64,000 nucleotides of DNA, from NCBI GenBank assembly GCA_030770535.1, contig JASVEC010000005.1, forward strand, positions 124,001 to 188,000. Direction: 5' to 3'. The first letter of the stretch is position 1. Each line of letters opens with the position of its first letter. Made by a program: the position numbers and the translations under genes. Origin of the DNA: Batkoa obscura (Eukaryota; Entomophthoromycota; Entomophthoromycetes; Entomophthorales; Batkoaceae). The notes beneath the pieces are model-generated. The model had not been told where the DNA came from. It made no database searches and saw only the letters and a list, made by a program, of their open reading frames with translations. Shown here in pieces: positions 22,303 to 34,577 of this stretch.

Positions 22303-22819
22303 TTTTTGAACTTAATAATAAATCCTTTTATTAATATATATTTAATTCTATAAAAAATAAGCAAAAAGTAAAATTAAAAAATTTTATCTTTAACTTTAAC
22401 TAAACTTATAAACTTACTTATATATATAAATCAAATTTTGATATTTTAACTAAAGTCCAACTATTCTTGGATTTATTGTTAGAAGAATTATTAAAAGAAA
22501 GTCAGGCATGTTTGGAACCTCTGCTAGTGAAATAGAATTTAGAACTGATGAAAATTTGAAATTTTTAATTGACCAACACTATTTTTACAAAAAATGACTT
22601 GTTTCAATTAAAAAGGATAAACAAACCTATTATTTCGGATTTGGTTCTACAATTCTATCCCTTAATTTTGTCCTAAATCTAATGATGAAAAATGAGCTCA
22701 TTTTGATATTTTAAAAGAAATTCTTACTTTAAATTTCAATATCATAAATTCCAATTTCAACATATTCATTAATACTCAATAACCACTACTACTATTACTG
22801 CTTCACAAAACCCAACAAC
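22303..22819. other. Intergenic upstream of the oxidoreductase gene
   Basis: About 500 bp of AT-rich DNA from the end of LTR-like copy A3 to the start codon at 22820. No gene was recognised; the last part should be the promoter. Confidence 0.4.
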
Positions 22820-24021
22820 ATGTCCGCCTCGTCAACCATAACTATCATAGGAGGTGGTATCATTGGTCTAACCACTGCTTATTATCTTATCAAAAAAGCG
22901 CCTCAAACCTTAATAACAATTATTGAAAGAACTTCAATAGCTTCTTGTGCGTCTGGTAAAGCAGGAGGCTTTTTAGCATTAGATTGGAATGATCACTCTG
23001 CTTTAGGAAAATTAACTAGAAAAAGTTTTGAATTACATCAACAGTTAGCGGATGAATTAAATGGTGAAAAAAAATTTGGTTATAGAAGAGGTAAGTTTAG
23101 GGTTTTTTTAATTGATAAGTATTGATTTAATAATAGATTATTAATGCTTGATTTTTTTTAGTGGCTACTTTTCAATTAGAAGCAGAAGAAAAAGAAAACA
23201 TTGGAAATCAAGAGAATCTTCCAAATGGTTTAACTTGGTTAAATGAAAATTTTGATTTACAAATTATAAAATTAGGTGATAAAAATACTTGTGCTCAAAT
23301 AAATCCACATGAATATTGTGAAACAATAAAAGAATATATAAAAGAAAGAGGAGTCAAGATTATCTATGATGAAGTTAATGAAATAACAGAAGAAAAAAAT
23401 GGAAAATTGAGTTTAAAATTAGGAGATGATAGCGATTTCATAACGGATAAAGTAGTGTTATCAATGGGACCATGGACCTCTAGTTTAACACCAAGTTTAA
23501 AACAAATCCATCAACCTATAAAATTCAAGATATCCGGTTCAAGAGCTCATTCCGTTATCTTTGAACCTAAACAAGAGAATTTTGAAAAAGCTAAAGTATT
23601 GGAGCATGTTTTATTTACTAATATAACAATTAAGAATCAAATCAATGAAATTGAAATTTATCCAAGATCTAATAAACAGGTATATATTTGTGGCTTAGGA
23701 GATAATGTATGTTTACCAGAGCATTCCGATTCTATTATTCCTGATGATAAAGCAATTAATAAATTAATCGAATTAGGTATTAAATTAATACCTGAATTGA
23801 AGGATTATAACGTAATTAAAAAACAAGTATGTTATTTGCCTTATTCTAATACAGGGTTACCAATCCTTGGTCCTTTAACTAATAACCCATCGATCTTAAT
23901 TGCTTCTGGTCATTCTTGTTGGGGTATATTAAATGCACCAATTACAGGAGATATAATGTCTAATTTATTACTTGAAAAAAAGATTAAGGATATTAACTTA
24001 ATACCTTTTTTACCAAAATAA
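22820..24021 (+). CDS. Tda3-like FAD-dependent oxidoreductase (DAO family)
   Basis: Two exons (22820-23090 and 23162-24021; 71-nt intron) encode 376 residues. The N-terminus carries the Rossmann FAD motif TIIGGGIIGLTTAYYL (residues 8-23) and an E-R pair at the end of the second strand (TIIERTSIASC). These are followed by CASGKAGGFLALDW, a variant of the DAO-family flavin-contact segment. The C-terminus has the second FAD contact CYLPYSNTGLPILGPL and ASGHSCWGILNAPITGDIMSNLL. This combination matches fungal Tda3 and related putative glycine/D-amino-acid oxidase-fold proteins. Yeast Tda3 is linked to endosome-to-Golgi retrograde transport and its substrate is unknown. No signal peptide or peroxisomal SKL end is present (it ends LIPFLPK), so a cytosolic site is most likely. 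Confidence 0.85.
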
Positions 24022-24118
24022 AATAAAAATAAAATAAAATAAAAATAAAATAAAATAAAAATAAAATAAAATAAAAATAAAATAAAATAAAAATAAAAAT
24101 AAATAAAAATAAAATAAA
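24017..24118. repeat. Low-complexity (TAAAA)n-type tandem repeat
   Basis: About 100 bp made of A3-5 runs separated by single T, with a higher-order 16-bp period (AAAATAAAAATAAAAT). It overlaps the stop codon region of the oxidoreductase gene and forms its 3' end. Confidence 0.9.
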
Positions 24119-24211
24119 GTTAGCATTTTCATATATTTATAAATATTATATTGTAAATTATTAAATCACTAATTTTTATTTTTTTTAAACTTATACTAAT
24201 TTTTCTTAAAT

Positions 24212-26000
24212 TTATTTAAGATAAGTTATTAAACTTACTGGATCTTCAACTAATTGACGCCATTTTTCAGAAAATCTAGCTAAAGTAGCTCCATCTACCA
24301 CACGGTGATCAGCTGAAAAAGAAATTGGCATAATACTATGGGGTACAACAGTTTCAATAGATTTACCAGTAAGTTCATCCAGTTTAATTTCAAACCTAGG
24401 TAATTTTTGAATTCTACCTAAAGCCCCAATACATAATTCCGAAGTTACTACCACAGGAGAAAGATAAGTACCACCTACAGTACCAATATTTGATAATGTA
24501 ATTGTACCATTCTTTAAATCTCCACTAGTAATGGAGTTCTTTTTACCAGCTTCTTGTAATTTATTTAATTCTTCTGCAATCTCAATAATTGATTTATTCT
24601 CTACATTTTTTATATTAGGTACTAATAAGCCATTAGGAGTATCCATAGCTACACCAATATGATGATAATTTCTATAAACTAATTTAGGTACTTCATTTTC
24701 ATAAATTAATCTTGCATTAAGTAATGGAAATTCTTTTAATGCTACAGATAAAGCTTTAATTAAGATTGGCATATATGATATTTTCTTTGGTTTAGTTGAA
24801 TCGTTAGATTTAATTAATTGAGCATTAATAAGTTGACGTAATTGATTAGCAGAATTTAAATTAAATTCATCCGAATAACCAAAGTGAGGAATAGATAATG
24901 AATTAGTCATTGTTTTAAACATAGCTTTTTGTACTAAAGATAGAGGTACTATTTGTTCTTCATTTGAGGCTGAAGTTAAATTAATTGGTAATACTTTACT
25001 TTCTGGTACTAAAATAATTTATTATTATTATTATTATTATATATTAATTATTATTATATAAATAAAAATAAATATTGAATTTACCTTTTTGTTCTACTTG
25101 AGTTTGTTTACCATTAATAAAAGCCAAAATATCTTCTTTTAAAATCCTATTACCTTTACCAGTAGGTAAAACTTGACTTAAGTTGACTTTATTTTCTCTA
25201 GCAATTCGACGTACAGCTGGAGTAGCAAAAGTTGTTTGATTACCAAATTCAATATCACTAACTTCACTTTCAACTTTAATGTTTTCAATTATAGTATTAA
25301 CTACTGTTTCCTCAGAAGTTTTCTTTTTTTCTTTTTTTAAAGTTGAAACTTCTTCAACTTCTTCAACTTCTTCAGTATCAATATCTACTAAAGGTGATCC
25401 TACTTTTGCCATATTACCAGCTTCACAATGAAGTTTAGTAACAATACCATCATAACGAGATGTAATTTCAACCGATGCTTTATCTGATTGTACTTCACAA
25501 ATACGATCAAATTGAGCTATTTTATCTCCTGGCTGGATAAACCTATATATAAAAGATAAGGTTAATAATATGTACTTTTTTCAAAGTAATAAGATTAAGA
25601 GTATATTTATATTTTATTTAAATTAAATATATTAAATTACCATTGAATTAATTCACATTCTGTAATACCTTCACCAATATCAGCTAAATTAAAAGCAACT
25701 ATCTTTTGTGGTTGGAAAGAAGTATGAAACAATTGAGATTGGGGTTTAAACTATAATATAATTATGTTAGTTAATATTTATATTCTATAATATTATTACT
25801 TACTTTTAATTGCTTTAAATTGGTGATATTTAACTGAGTATGCTAAATAAAATAATAAAATGTAAGTAATTAAGAATTAAGAATGACAACATTAAAAGTT
25901 AATTATAATGAAATGGCGTATTTACCTTTAATCCCAAACCATATTTTAATCCTGGAACACATCTAGTTCTTTTTAAATTTAAAGATAAAAGACCTCTCAT
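24212..26000 (-). CDS. DBT: Lipoamide acyltransferase (E2) of branched-chain 2-oxoacid dehydrogenase
   Basis: Five exons on the minus strand (25926-26000, 25804-25842, 25641-25750, 25085-25542, 24212-25008) sum to 1479 nt, or 492 residues. A basic mitochondrial presequence (MRGLLSLNLKRTR) is followed by a lipoyl domain, whose modified lysine lies in VQSDKAS (about Lys96). A Glu-rich linker, a peripheral-subunit binding domain (TPAVRRIARENKVNLSQVLPTGK) and the CoA-acyltransferase domain follow. The catalytic motif is SADHRVVDGATLARF (His at about 462, Asp at 466). The Ser-Ala-Asp-His-Arg-Val-Val-Asp-Gly-Ala-Thr form and overall size point to the branched-chain complex rather than pyruvate or 2-oxoglutarate E2. 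It transfers acyl groups from Leu/Ile/Val breakdown to CoA in the mitochondrial matrix. Budding yeast lacks this complex; many other fungi keep it. Confidence 0.93.
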
Positions 26001-26809
26001 TTTAAAGAATGATAATAACTAATTGCTTATTTAAATAAAAAACTAATAACAATAACAAGCTAAACAAACAGTACTTTTATTCTATATTTTATGTTATTAA
26101 TTTTCCCACTCTTACTAATTTTTCGAGAATTTAAATAGATTCGAAAAACCCTATTTAAATTTAAATCACTAAGAAACAACCAATCAATAGCTCACTCTTC
26201 CTACATTTAAATTTTTTATTGGTAGAGTTTTAAACCCTAACTCTATCTCGAAAATTAGAAATATTATGGTTAATAAACGTACGTCACCTGATACTTTGTT
26301 TAAAATTATTGGTCATTAGCTTAATTAATGAGATAGTTAGGAGTACTAATAATAGATGATGTTTTAGTTTTTATTATTTACACAAACTTTTATTTTTAAA
26401 ACTCAATATTTATTTATTTGATAGAAGTTTATTTGAAATTTTTTACTAATTTTGTTGATTTACATAAAATATTCTTTATGTTAAAGTTACTAAAATGTTT
26501 GAAAGCTATTTTAAACATTAATAATTTTCTACTATTATGTTCTATTCTTTTTATTGAAATTACTTATTTTAATTAATTCAAAAATGACAAAACAGATCAA
26601 AAAAAATAATCTTATAATTAAACTCATTCCTTTATAAACATTTTCATCTCTTACAAAATTATATATAATGTAACAATCCAATCCATTCATAAATAAATAA
26701 AAACTCCATTAATGATTCATTAGTAAATTACAAGGATAAATATAAGCTAACACGAATCACTTGACTTCCCCTCAACGGTAACAATCAATTACTTCCACTC
26801 ATAATATCC
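26001..26809. other. Intergenic, nothing recognised
   Basis: About 800 bp between two minus-strand genes. The left part presumably holds the DBT promoter. No gene or repeat copy was recognised. Confidence 0.4.
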
Positions 26810-27824
26810 TTAAATCGACTATTATAATATATATATATTATTAATAATTAACTAAAAAATAGATTAATAAAATTCAATTACCTTATTTCTAAATTCTTTT
26901 TTTAGTTCCTTTAATTCTTGAATAGCTTGAGTATATAATAATCTTAAATTGTCTCTTTCTTTTTTATATCTTTTTATTTTTTGTATTTCATTATTAGAAC
27001 TATAATTATTATTAAAATATTATATTATATATTATTAATTAATTGAATTTAATATTAATGCTACCTTGTTATTGACTAAATTAAACACAAAATATTATTA
27101 ATATAGAAATATTATTTATCTATTAAAATTACCTCATTAAATTCTGAATTCATAGATTGATTAAAATTTACTGTTGAATTATTATTATTATTTAATTCAA
27201 TCTAATATAAATAATATATTATTAAATAAATAAATAAATATTAATAACAATATAATTAAATTTAATAATACTAAATTAATAATTACCTTTTCTACTTTAA
27301 TTGTATTTAAATCCAAATCTGATTTAGTTAATGGAAAACCACGATGAATTTTATTTTGTAAATAAATTAAATGATTTTGTATCGATTTAAAATATAAATC
27401 ATCTTTTTTTAATTGTTCTTTTAATAATTTAATTTCACCTTCTATTATTTTTATTATATTAGTATTAATAAAATAAAAGAATAATGATATTATTATTGTC
27501 ACTTACTTATACCTAAATTAATCATTTTTTGTTCATTAATTTTTAAATTCATTTCTCTTTCCTAAATAGAAATAAATAGAATTAAACTAATTGTATTGAT
27601 TTATCCACTATAATACTTACTTTTTGTTTTAAATAATCTGGTTCATTATTCTTTTTATTCGCTTCAAATTCCCTTAATAAGTTTTCCATATTATTCATTT
27701 TATTAATTAATATTTTATTTTTATTTTTAATTAAATTATAATTTTTTATAATTTCTTCTTTCTCTTCTTCTTTTTGTAAGTATTCCTAATTAAAACAAAT
27801 TAAAGTAATTAGTCTTTTGTTTAG

Positions 27825-27855
<31 letters not shown>

Positions 27856-28901
27856 TATAATTTTACTTTTTCTAAAGTTTCAATTTGTTCACACAATACT
27901 TCATTTTGTTGTTCATTATTAACTAATTTTTCATATTCTTCAACTTTAATATATTTCCCTATTTTTTTATTCATATTATCATTATTATCACTCGATTTCT
28001 CTCTTAATCTATTAATATCTTTTGTAAGCGTATCAATCTAAAACAAATATAAATTATTATTATTATATAATATGCCACTATTGCTTACCTTTAACTGTTG
28101 TTGTTCATTAATAAATATTAAATTTTCATTTTCATTTTTTAATTTCATATTATTTTTCTCTAACAATTTCATCATATTCACTTGAATTGGTACTGGTTTA
28201 TAATATCCTGAATTTTTAATCCTCATTGGTTCTAAAAAAATAATATCATAATTAATGTCTCATTTAAATCAATTTATTAATTAATTTACCTAATGGTTCG
28301 TCAATTGTCATTGTAGCTGTATATCGATTTAATACATTATTATTATCCACTATATATAAAAACATAAATTAAAAAAATGACTTAATCATATACTGAATCT
28401 CATTACTATTAATCTGCATTAAATCGACCAGTTTCCTTTTTTCTTTTTCAAATATAATTTCTTGTTCATTAATTTTCTTATTTAATTGTTGAACAACAAA
28501 CTTATTGTTCTCTATTTCATTAGTATATTTTTTAATTAATACACTACGATTATAATCTCTTGCTTTTAAATTTAATACTTCTTCTTTTAATTTTTTATTT
28601 TCTAACCCTAACTCTTCCACTTTATTACAGATAGGTTCAATCTATTGAAACAATTTAAAAAACAATCATTATTAATAATCTAAAATCAAATAAATTAATA
28701 TTATTTCATTAAAGTTACCTCTTCATTAACACAATTTAATGCGTCTTCTAGTAATTGTACTCTTTCTTTATATTTTCGATTATCTATTACTTCTTCGATT
28801 AATTCACTTATTAATTTTATAGGATCTTCTTTTATCCTTCGAGTTCCATACCCTAATTTAGTTAGATCCTGAACTACTTGTTGGGTTTCATAACTCATCA
28901 T
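26810..28901 (-). CDS. Multi-exon coiled-coil protein, start resembles CEP135/TSGA10
   Basis: A minus-strand gene of about ten exons with short AT-rich introns; exon 1 is 28719-28901, exon 2 28407-28641, and the last is the short 26810-26818 (S-I-stop). It starts MMSYETQQVVQDLTKLGYGTRRIKEDP, where L-x-K-L-G-Y followed by LISELIEEVI recalls the N-terminus of CEP135/TSGA10 (RKRLDQLGYRQ...PLVEKLF). The rest is almost pure heptad coiled coil (KVEELGLENKKLKEEVLNLKARDY, EKNNMKLKNENENL, RLREKSSDNN, IKLLKEQLKKDDLYFKSI) rich in Asn, Lys and Glu. A non-helical island (NSGYYKPVPIQVNMMKLL) interrupts it. CEP135/Bld10 builds centriole cartwheels in flagellated lineages. If the similarity is real this would be informative about the organism, but coiled coils match easily and I treat it as tentative. 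The exon model is hand-built. Confidence 0.7.
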
Positions 28902-30210
28902 TATAATTTCTTCCTCTTATTTAACTTTTCTTTGTTAAGTTTAAGCTTTCTCTTGAGATAGATAAAAACAAATGAAAAATGAAGAAACACTAAAATTGGT
29001 CGTTTTTTTTTAATATTCTTAAAAGGACTAGTAGTCCCCAAGTATTTTATTTGTAATTAAAAAAGAAAACCAATCAAAACATTATGATTGGCCACTGAAG
29101 CAATAGGCCCTATCCTTTTTTATTTTTTAAATATCTAGCTTTTATTTATTCAAGTCTCTATGTTATGTTATTTTGTAATATTAAAAAGCAAAAAGCTACC
29201 CCAAAAGAAACAAGCAATAATTTCAAACTCCTTATAATGTTTTTAATATTTTTAAAGCTTTAGTGAGGACTTAGTAAAATGTTCAAAATATAACAATACT
29301 GGTGTTTTAGTTATTAGATAAAAAATAAATGTGATTGATACTGTCTTTTAATATTTTATAAGATGAAAACTCAAAGTCAATTTATTTATTAATTTTAAAG
29401 CTAAAACATTGATCAAAAATTTCTAGATTAAAAAATAGAGTTTATTTTAAGCTAATATCTAAACTAATTTTTATAAATCAATAATTTAATTTTTAATAAG
29501 TTATATAGCTAAGTGCTAAATAATAAGCATATTTGATTTTTCAATTATTATAATTTATAGTTTGTAAAAGTTATAACAGTTAATTAAGTATTTAAATTTA
29601 TATTATTTATAAACTTAATTAATAGTTTCTGTTTTTTAAATAAAAAACTTATATTAACTAAAAAGCCAAGCATGTTTATTATTTTGTATTTAATTATAAA
29701 ATAACATAAAAAATTTCATTTAAATAGTTAAATAAAAAGTTTATAAAATAATTATTTTGATTTTTATATATAGCCTTTACCAAACAAAACTAAGCTTTGG
29801 TAACATTTTAAAAAATCTTTAACTAAAAATAATTTACTAGCTTAATAAAAACTTAAGTTTATATCTATTTTATTTTATTTCCATATTTATTTTTTTATGA
29901 TATTACTAAATTTTTTGAAATAATCATTTAATAATTTTAAAAAATAAAAACAAATCTATAATATTTATTAAGTAATTTTTTTCATTAATATATAGTTATT
30001 AAATTATAAAAATAAATAAATTATTGAAACTTATTTAATAAATAATATTATTAATAAACTTATATTAAATCCAAACTAAATAAAAATAAAATTAATTTAA
30101 CAGGTTTAAAAAGTTTAATAAATTTTTTAATAATATAAAAAACAAAAAATCGAAATTAAATAAAATTTAAAACTATCCTTCATTTTAAAAAATATAAAAA
30201 ATCTTAATAT
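28902..30210. other. Second repeat island, left part
   Basis: About 1.3 kb without a gene. Near 29072 a CCAATC and a GATTGG face each other across ten bases upstream of the coiled-coil gene, a possible CCAAT promoter element. The remainder is A/T homopolymer-rich and unremarkable. Confidence 0.4.
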
Positions 30211-30543
30211 TGTGAAAGTTGGTACTCAGTGGTAGGAATTAAAAGCAGTTCTTGGTTGATTAACTTGCCTTGAGTCGAACGGTCTTAGTTTGTATAACTA
30301 AGATAGACTTAAATGGATAGGAACAATACGTAATAAGCTACGAACTATGTAAAACAAGTAGAATAGACAATACTCTGTAAAATCTACGTGAGATATTGCC
30401 AGAAAGGCTTAGTGGGTTTATTAATGGTACGATATCAGGAAGTAATTCAGTTAAAAAGCATCGAGTTAGTATGTTGAAGGATCTCTCTTATACTCCAATA
30501 AGTATGGATATCAATCCGAGAGCTAATAAACCAATATTTCACA
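30211..30543 (+). mobile_element. LTR-like repeat, copy A2
   Basis: 333 bp beginning TGTGAAAGTTGGTACTCAGTGG and ending CCAATATTTCACA, so TG...CA ends with 7-bp inverted termini. It is similar over its length to the copies at 19878 and 21710 (inverted). Well preserved, hence not very old, with no flanking duplication that I can recognise. No internal coding part. Confidence 0.55.
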
Positions 30544-31084
30544 GTTTATAAAAGTTAATAAAATATAATAAAATAAAAAATAAAGATTTTAGCTAAAAAA
30601 GTGTTTTAATAGTATATTAATTACTGGTATTAAATTAATAAATATAATAAATATAATAAATAGTATAAAAGCTATTAAAACTAGGCTGAAAACAAAAAAA
30701 TTACTTTCAGGTTTTTTGATATAATCTTATCTAAATAAATCAAAACAAATAAAGATAAAATAAAAAAAAATATATAATTTTATAAATTTAAGATATTTAT
30801 AGTATATTTAGGTTTTTATTTATATTTTTAACTAAATATTAAAACACCAAGGTTTATTTTATATTTCCAGTTATATTTTAATATATTAAAAAAAGTTATA
30901 AGCTTTCTAATTAAACTTAAATAAATTTGATTTGGTTTTTAAAAAAAATTTAATATTGCTTTTTATTATACCTTATATTTATGAATCATGGTTTATTTTA
31001 ATTATATAATTTAAAACCTTTTAATTATTAGCTTTATCTAGAGTTATGACATTATGCTTTATTAAATAATTATATTTTAAACTA
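30544..31084. other. AT-rich filler
   Basis: About 540 bp of extreme AT content between LTR-like copy A2 and the family N repeat. Nothing recognised. Confidence 0.4.
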
Positions 31085-31290
31085 TGTATATGGGGATGTA
31101 TAATTCTATAAAAATAATTTTTATTAATTAAAAAGCAAAAATATTTAACACAGTTTTAATTTTATTATAATTTTTGTTATAAGTTAGCAGAGTTTCTACT
31201 AAGTTTATTAAAAATTCCTGGATTAGCAAGGCTTTTGTTAATATAACTTATATATTAATATTAATCGACATTTTAATATGTAAATAAATA
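31085..31290 (+). repeat. Repeat family N, copy 1 (also at 62925)
   Basis: About 200 bp starting TATATGGGGATGTA, the same terminus as MITE family M, but with a different interior. Shared blocks with 62925-63125 include TCTATAAAAATAA, AACACAGTTTTAA, AAATTCCTGGATTAG and AATATGTAAATAAATA. It abuts a family M MITE on its right. Confidence 0.7.
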
Positions 31291-31291
31291 C

Positions 31292-31399
31292 ATATGGGGA
31301 TGTATTTTTGTGTTTAAGAATTTTACTAACAATCTTTCCGCTCAAATGGCGCTTAAAAGATGGAAAAAGTAATGAAACCAAAAAAAAACATCCCTAAAT
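31292..31399 (-). mobile_element. MITE family M copy
   Basis: About 108 bp, ATATGGGGATGTATTTTTGTG to AACATCCCTAAAT, with the family core TTCCGCTCAAATGGCGCTTAA. It directly follows repeat family N, which carries the same terminal ATATGGGGATGT. Confidence 0.75.
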
Positions 31400-32248
31400 A
31401 TTAACATTAGCTATTTTTAAATATAAGTTAGTTTAAAAGCTTAGTTCAAATTTTGCTTAATTTTGATTTTTAGCAAAAATTGCAAATTTAGCACTAAACA
31501 CTAAAAATAATTATTTTTATGCTTATTTTAAACTTATTTATATTAAAACGTTCTTTATTCAAAATATTTGACTGTTGTTTTTTTAAAATTATATTACATA
31601 AAAAATGAGCAAAAAATGAAATTGTAAATTTTTTATTTTTAACCAGGCTTTTAAATTTACCCGTATGTTTAGTTATTTTTTCAATTCGAATACATCTTTT
31701 TCCAAAATGACTAGGTGGAAAAAAATTTAAAGAATGAGATAGAAAACCAAATATTGCTTCAAGTATGTACTAACTAAAAATTCATTTAAGAATAAAGTCT
31801 AGATCTCAAGCTATAAATTATTCAACAATACAGATCACTAATTTTAAAATAATTGCTATACAGCGCTCATTTAAATTTAAATGGTGTTTGGTTTTTTGAC
31901 TCATTTTTAAATTTTTTTGACTTAATCATTTTGGAAAGGTGTAAAATATTACTTAAAACAGGAAATTATTTTGCAGTGAAAAGAAAGCTACCTACCTGGT
32001 CAGCATTCCCTACCATTTATTGATCATAATATAGAAGCAATTCTCTATTCTAACTTACCTCTCCAATATCTATATCTTTTTATTAGCATATAATTCATCC
32101 ATTAACTATTGGTATAATCGAAACTTTTTCTACCTAACGCTCCTAAAGCATAATAACCATTTTAATATAAACTAAAAATTCACTCAATTTACTAAAAAAA
32201 GGTATCAAAAAAACAAAAAAACTAAACCTAACTTTTATTTTTTATTCC
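31400..32248. other. Intergenic left of RTP1
   Basis: About 850 bp of AT-rich sequence downstream of RTP1's stop codon. No gene or repeat copy recognised. Confidence 0.4.
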
Positions 32249-34518
32249 TTAAAGAAATTTCAATTTATCAATCATAGATTGAGATAATCCTAAATTATGA
32301 GCATTGCTATTATAACTTACTAATGAATTATTATTAGTATCATTGTTAATATTTAGTAGACTAGTATTATTAATGGTCTCACTAATCAATATATTCTTAT
32401 TCTTATTCTTATTCTTATTCAAAAACAATAAGCTATTACTCTCCTCTTCTTTATCTTCGCCATTTAACCAAGCACTCTTAACTTTATTTAAATAATTCAA
32501 TGTCCTTTGAGAGTGTCTCGTCAACATCCCATCAATACAATAATAATAATTTATAATATAATTTAATCTATCTATTATCTTATCCACCAAATTCTTACTC
32601 AAAACATCAAATAGTTGTAATTGATAACCTTTAATTATATCATATAAATTAATTATTACTACTCTTTTTAATAATATAGTATTATTAAGTAACAACATAT
32701 TTAATAGCATATTAATAACACTATTATTGATAGTTATAAATAATAAAGGTACTCGAGAATATAATATACCTAATATGGATAATGAAGATACTTTAATTAC
32801 TTCCGATGGTATTATTTTTATCTGCTCCTCTTCCTTTAAATCTTCTTCTTCTTCATTATTAACAATATTAAATGATTCACTCTTCCTATTATTCTCATTT
32901 TTATTTTCTATTTCTAATAAACTAGTATCGTTATTCTTATCCTTATTATTCTCATCATTTGATTTATCTTCATTGTAATTCCTTCTCAACTCAGTAAATA
33001 ACGCACTCAATAACCTGTCAAACAACTCTTTATCCATTGTGTCTCCTTTCAATTTAATAAAATTGATTAATATTTCACCTATTCTTAATTGATAGTCTAA
33101 TCCTTTATTTATATTATTATATTCATGAATAATTTTATTAGCAATTTCATTCTTTTCAATTATCATAAAATTACTTATTGCTTTAATACTTTGTAAATAT
33201 ATAAAACTATCTTCTTCATTTAAAGCTACTAATAATAGTTGAATTATCCTATCTTGATATTCTTTTGAATGTATTATCTCATTTTTACTATCGACAATCT
33301 CACCTAAGGTAATTACTCCTGCTGCTCTTACCGCTATTAATGAATCCTGTAATTGAGAAACTGCCTGTTGAAACTTCAACACATCTGGTTTAGGTCGCTT
33401 TATTTTTTCCTTTGATTCCGTCTGTTTATTTAAATTTCTTTGCATAACTTCGGTGTTGATACTTTCAATTAATAGTAATAAAGAAGTTAAATTCCTTGTT
33501 AATTCCATTTCATTGAATTGAATTTGAACCAATTTTTTTAAATTCCATTTTAATGAAGCTAATAATAACCAATCTTCATTTGTCAATCCATTTAAATTTT
33601 CTATAAATTATTACTATTATTATTGTTATATTTTAAAAGTAAATACTTACCATTTAAACAATTTGATAATAATGTAATTAAAATACAAATAAAATTAAAA
33701 TCTTCATTTTTTTTTAATAGCCTCATTTCCATTTCATTGTTTTCTAATTTTTCTTCTTCATTAATCTTTTTAATTAAATTATTACTAAATTTCATTAATA
33801 ATATTATACAAGTACTAATTATATATTTTGATTGATTCATTAATTCAATACCACATTCCTTAATTAATAACATTATACATTGCATAGATAATATTAATCT
33901 AAATAAGATATTAAGTAATTAAAATTATAACACATAGTTCATCCTTACTTAACTGCTTCTTCCTTTTTTAATTCTGAATAAAGTTGTAATAATTTAGCTA
34001 ATAATAAACTTAAATAATCTGAATTATTATTAACTTTTGCTACTTTTTTGCAAAATAAAATAAAAAAATTTAAATTTATTTTATATGGTTGATATGTATT
34101 TATATTAATGTTGTTATCATTTTCATTCTTTTCTCTATAAAACATAATAATTAAAAATTAAATAATAACATTTTAAATAATCACTTACTTCGAAAGCAAT
34201 ACAAACGAATCCTCTCCCACTTTTTTAAACTCCAATATTGTCCCATAAATAGCTGTATTTGAAAATAAAATATCAAATAATGAATTAATACTATCATTTT
34301 TATTCAATTGTGTAAAATACGTCATAATAATATTTTCTAAATATAATTTAATAATAAATTGTTGATTATATTTTATTGTTTCATTATAAAATTCATAAAT
34401 TGGTATCAAATAAGGTCTTAATATTAATTTTAATCGATCTTCTATTAACCCACCATAATTTATTATTCTATATAATCCGTTAATATTAGGTTGTAATTGT
34501 TGGGGATTTATTATTATT

Positions 34519-34577
<59 letters not shown>

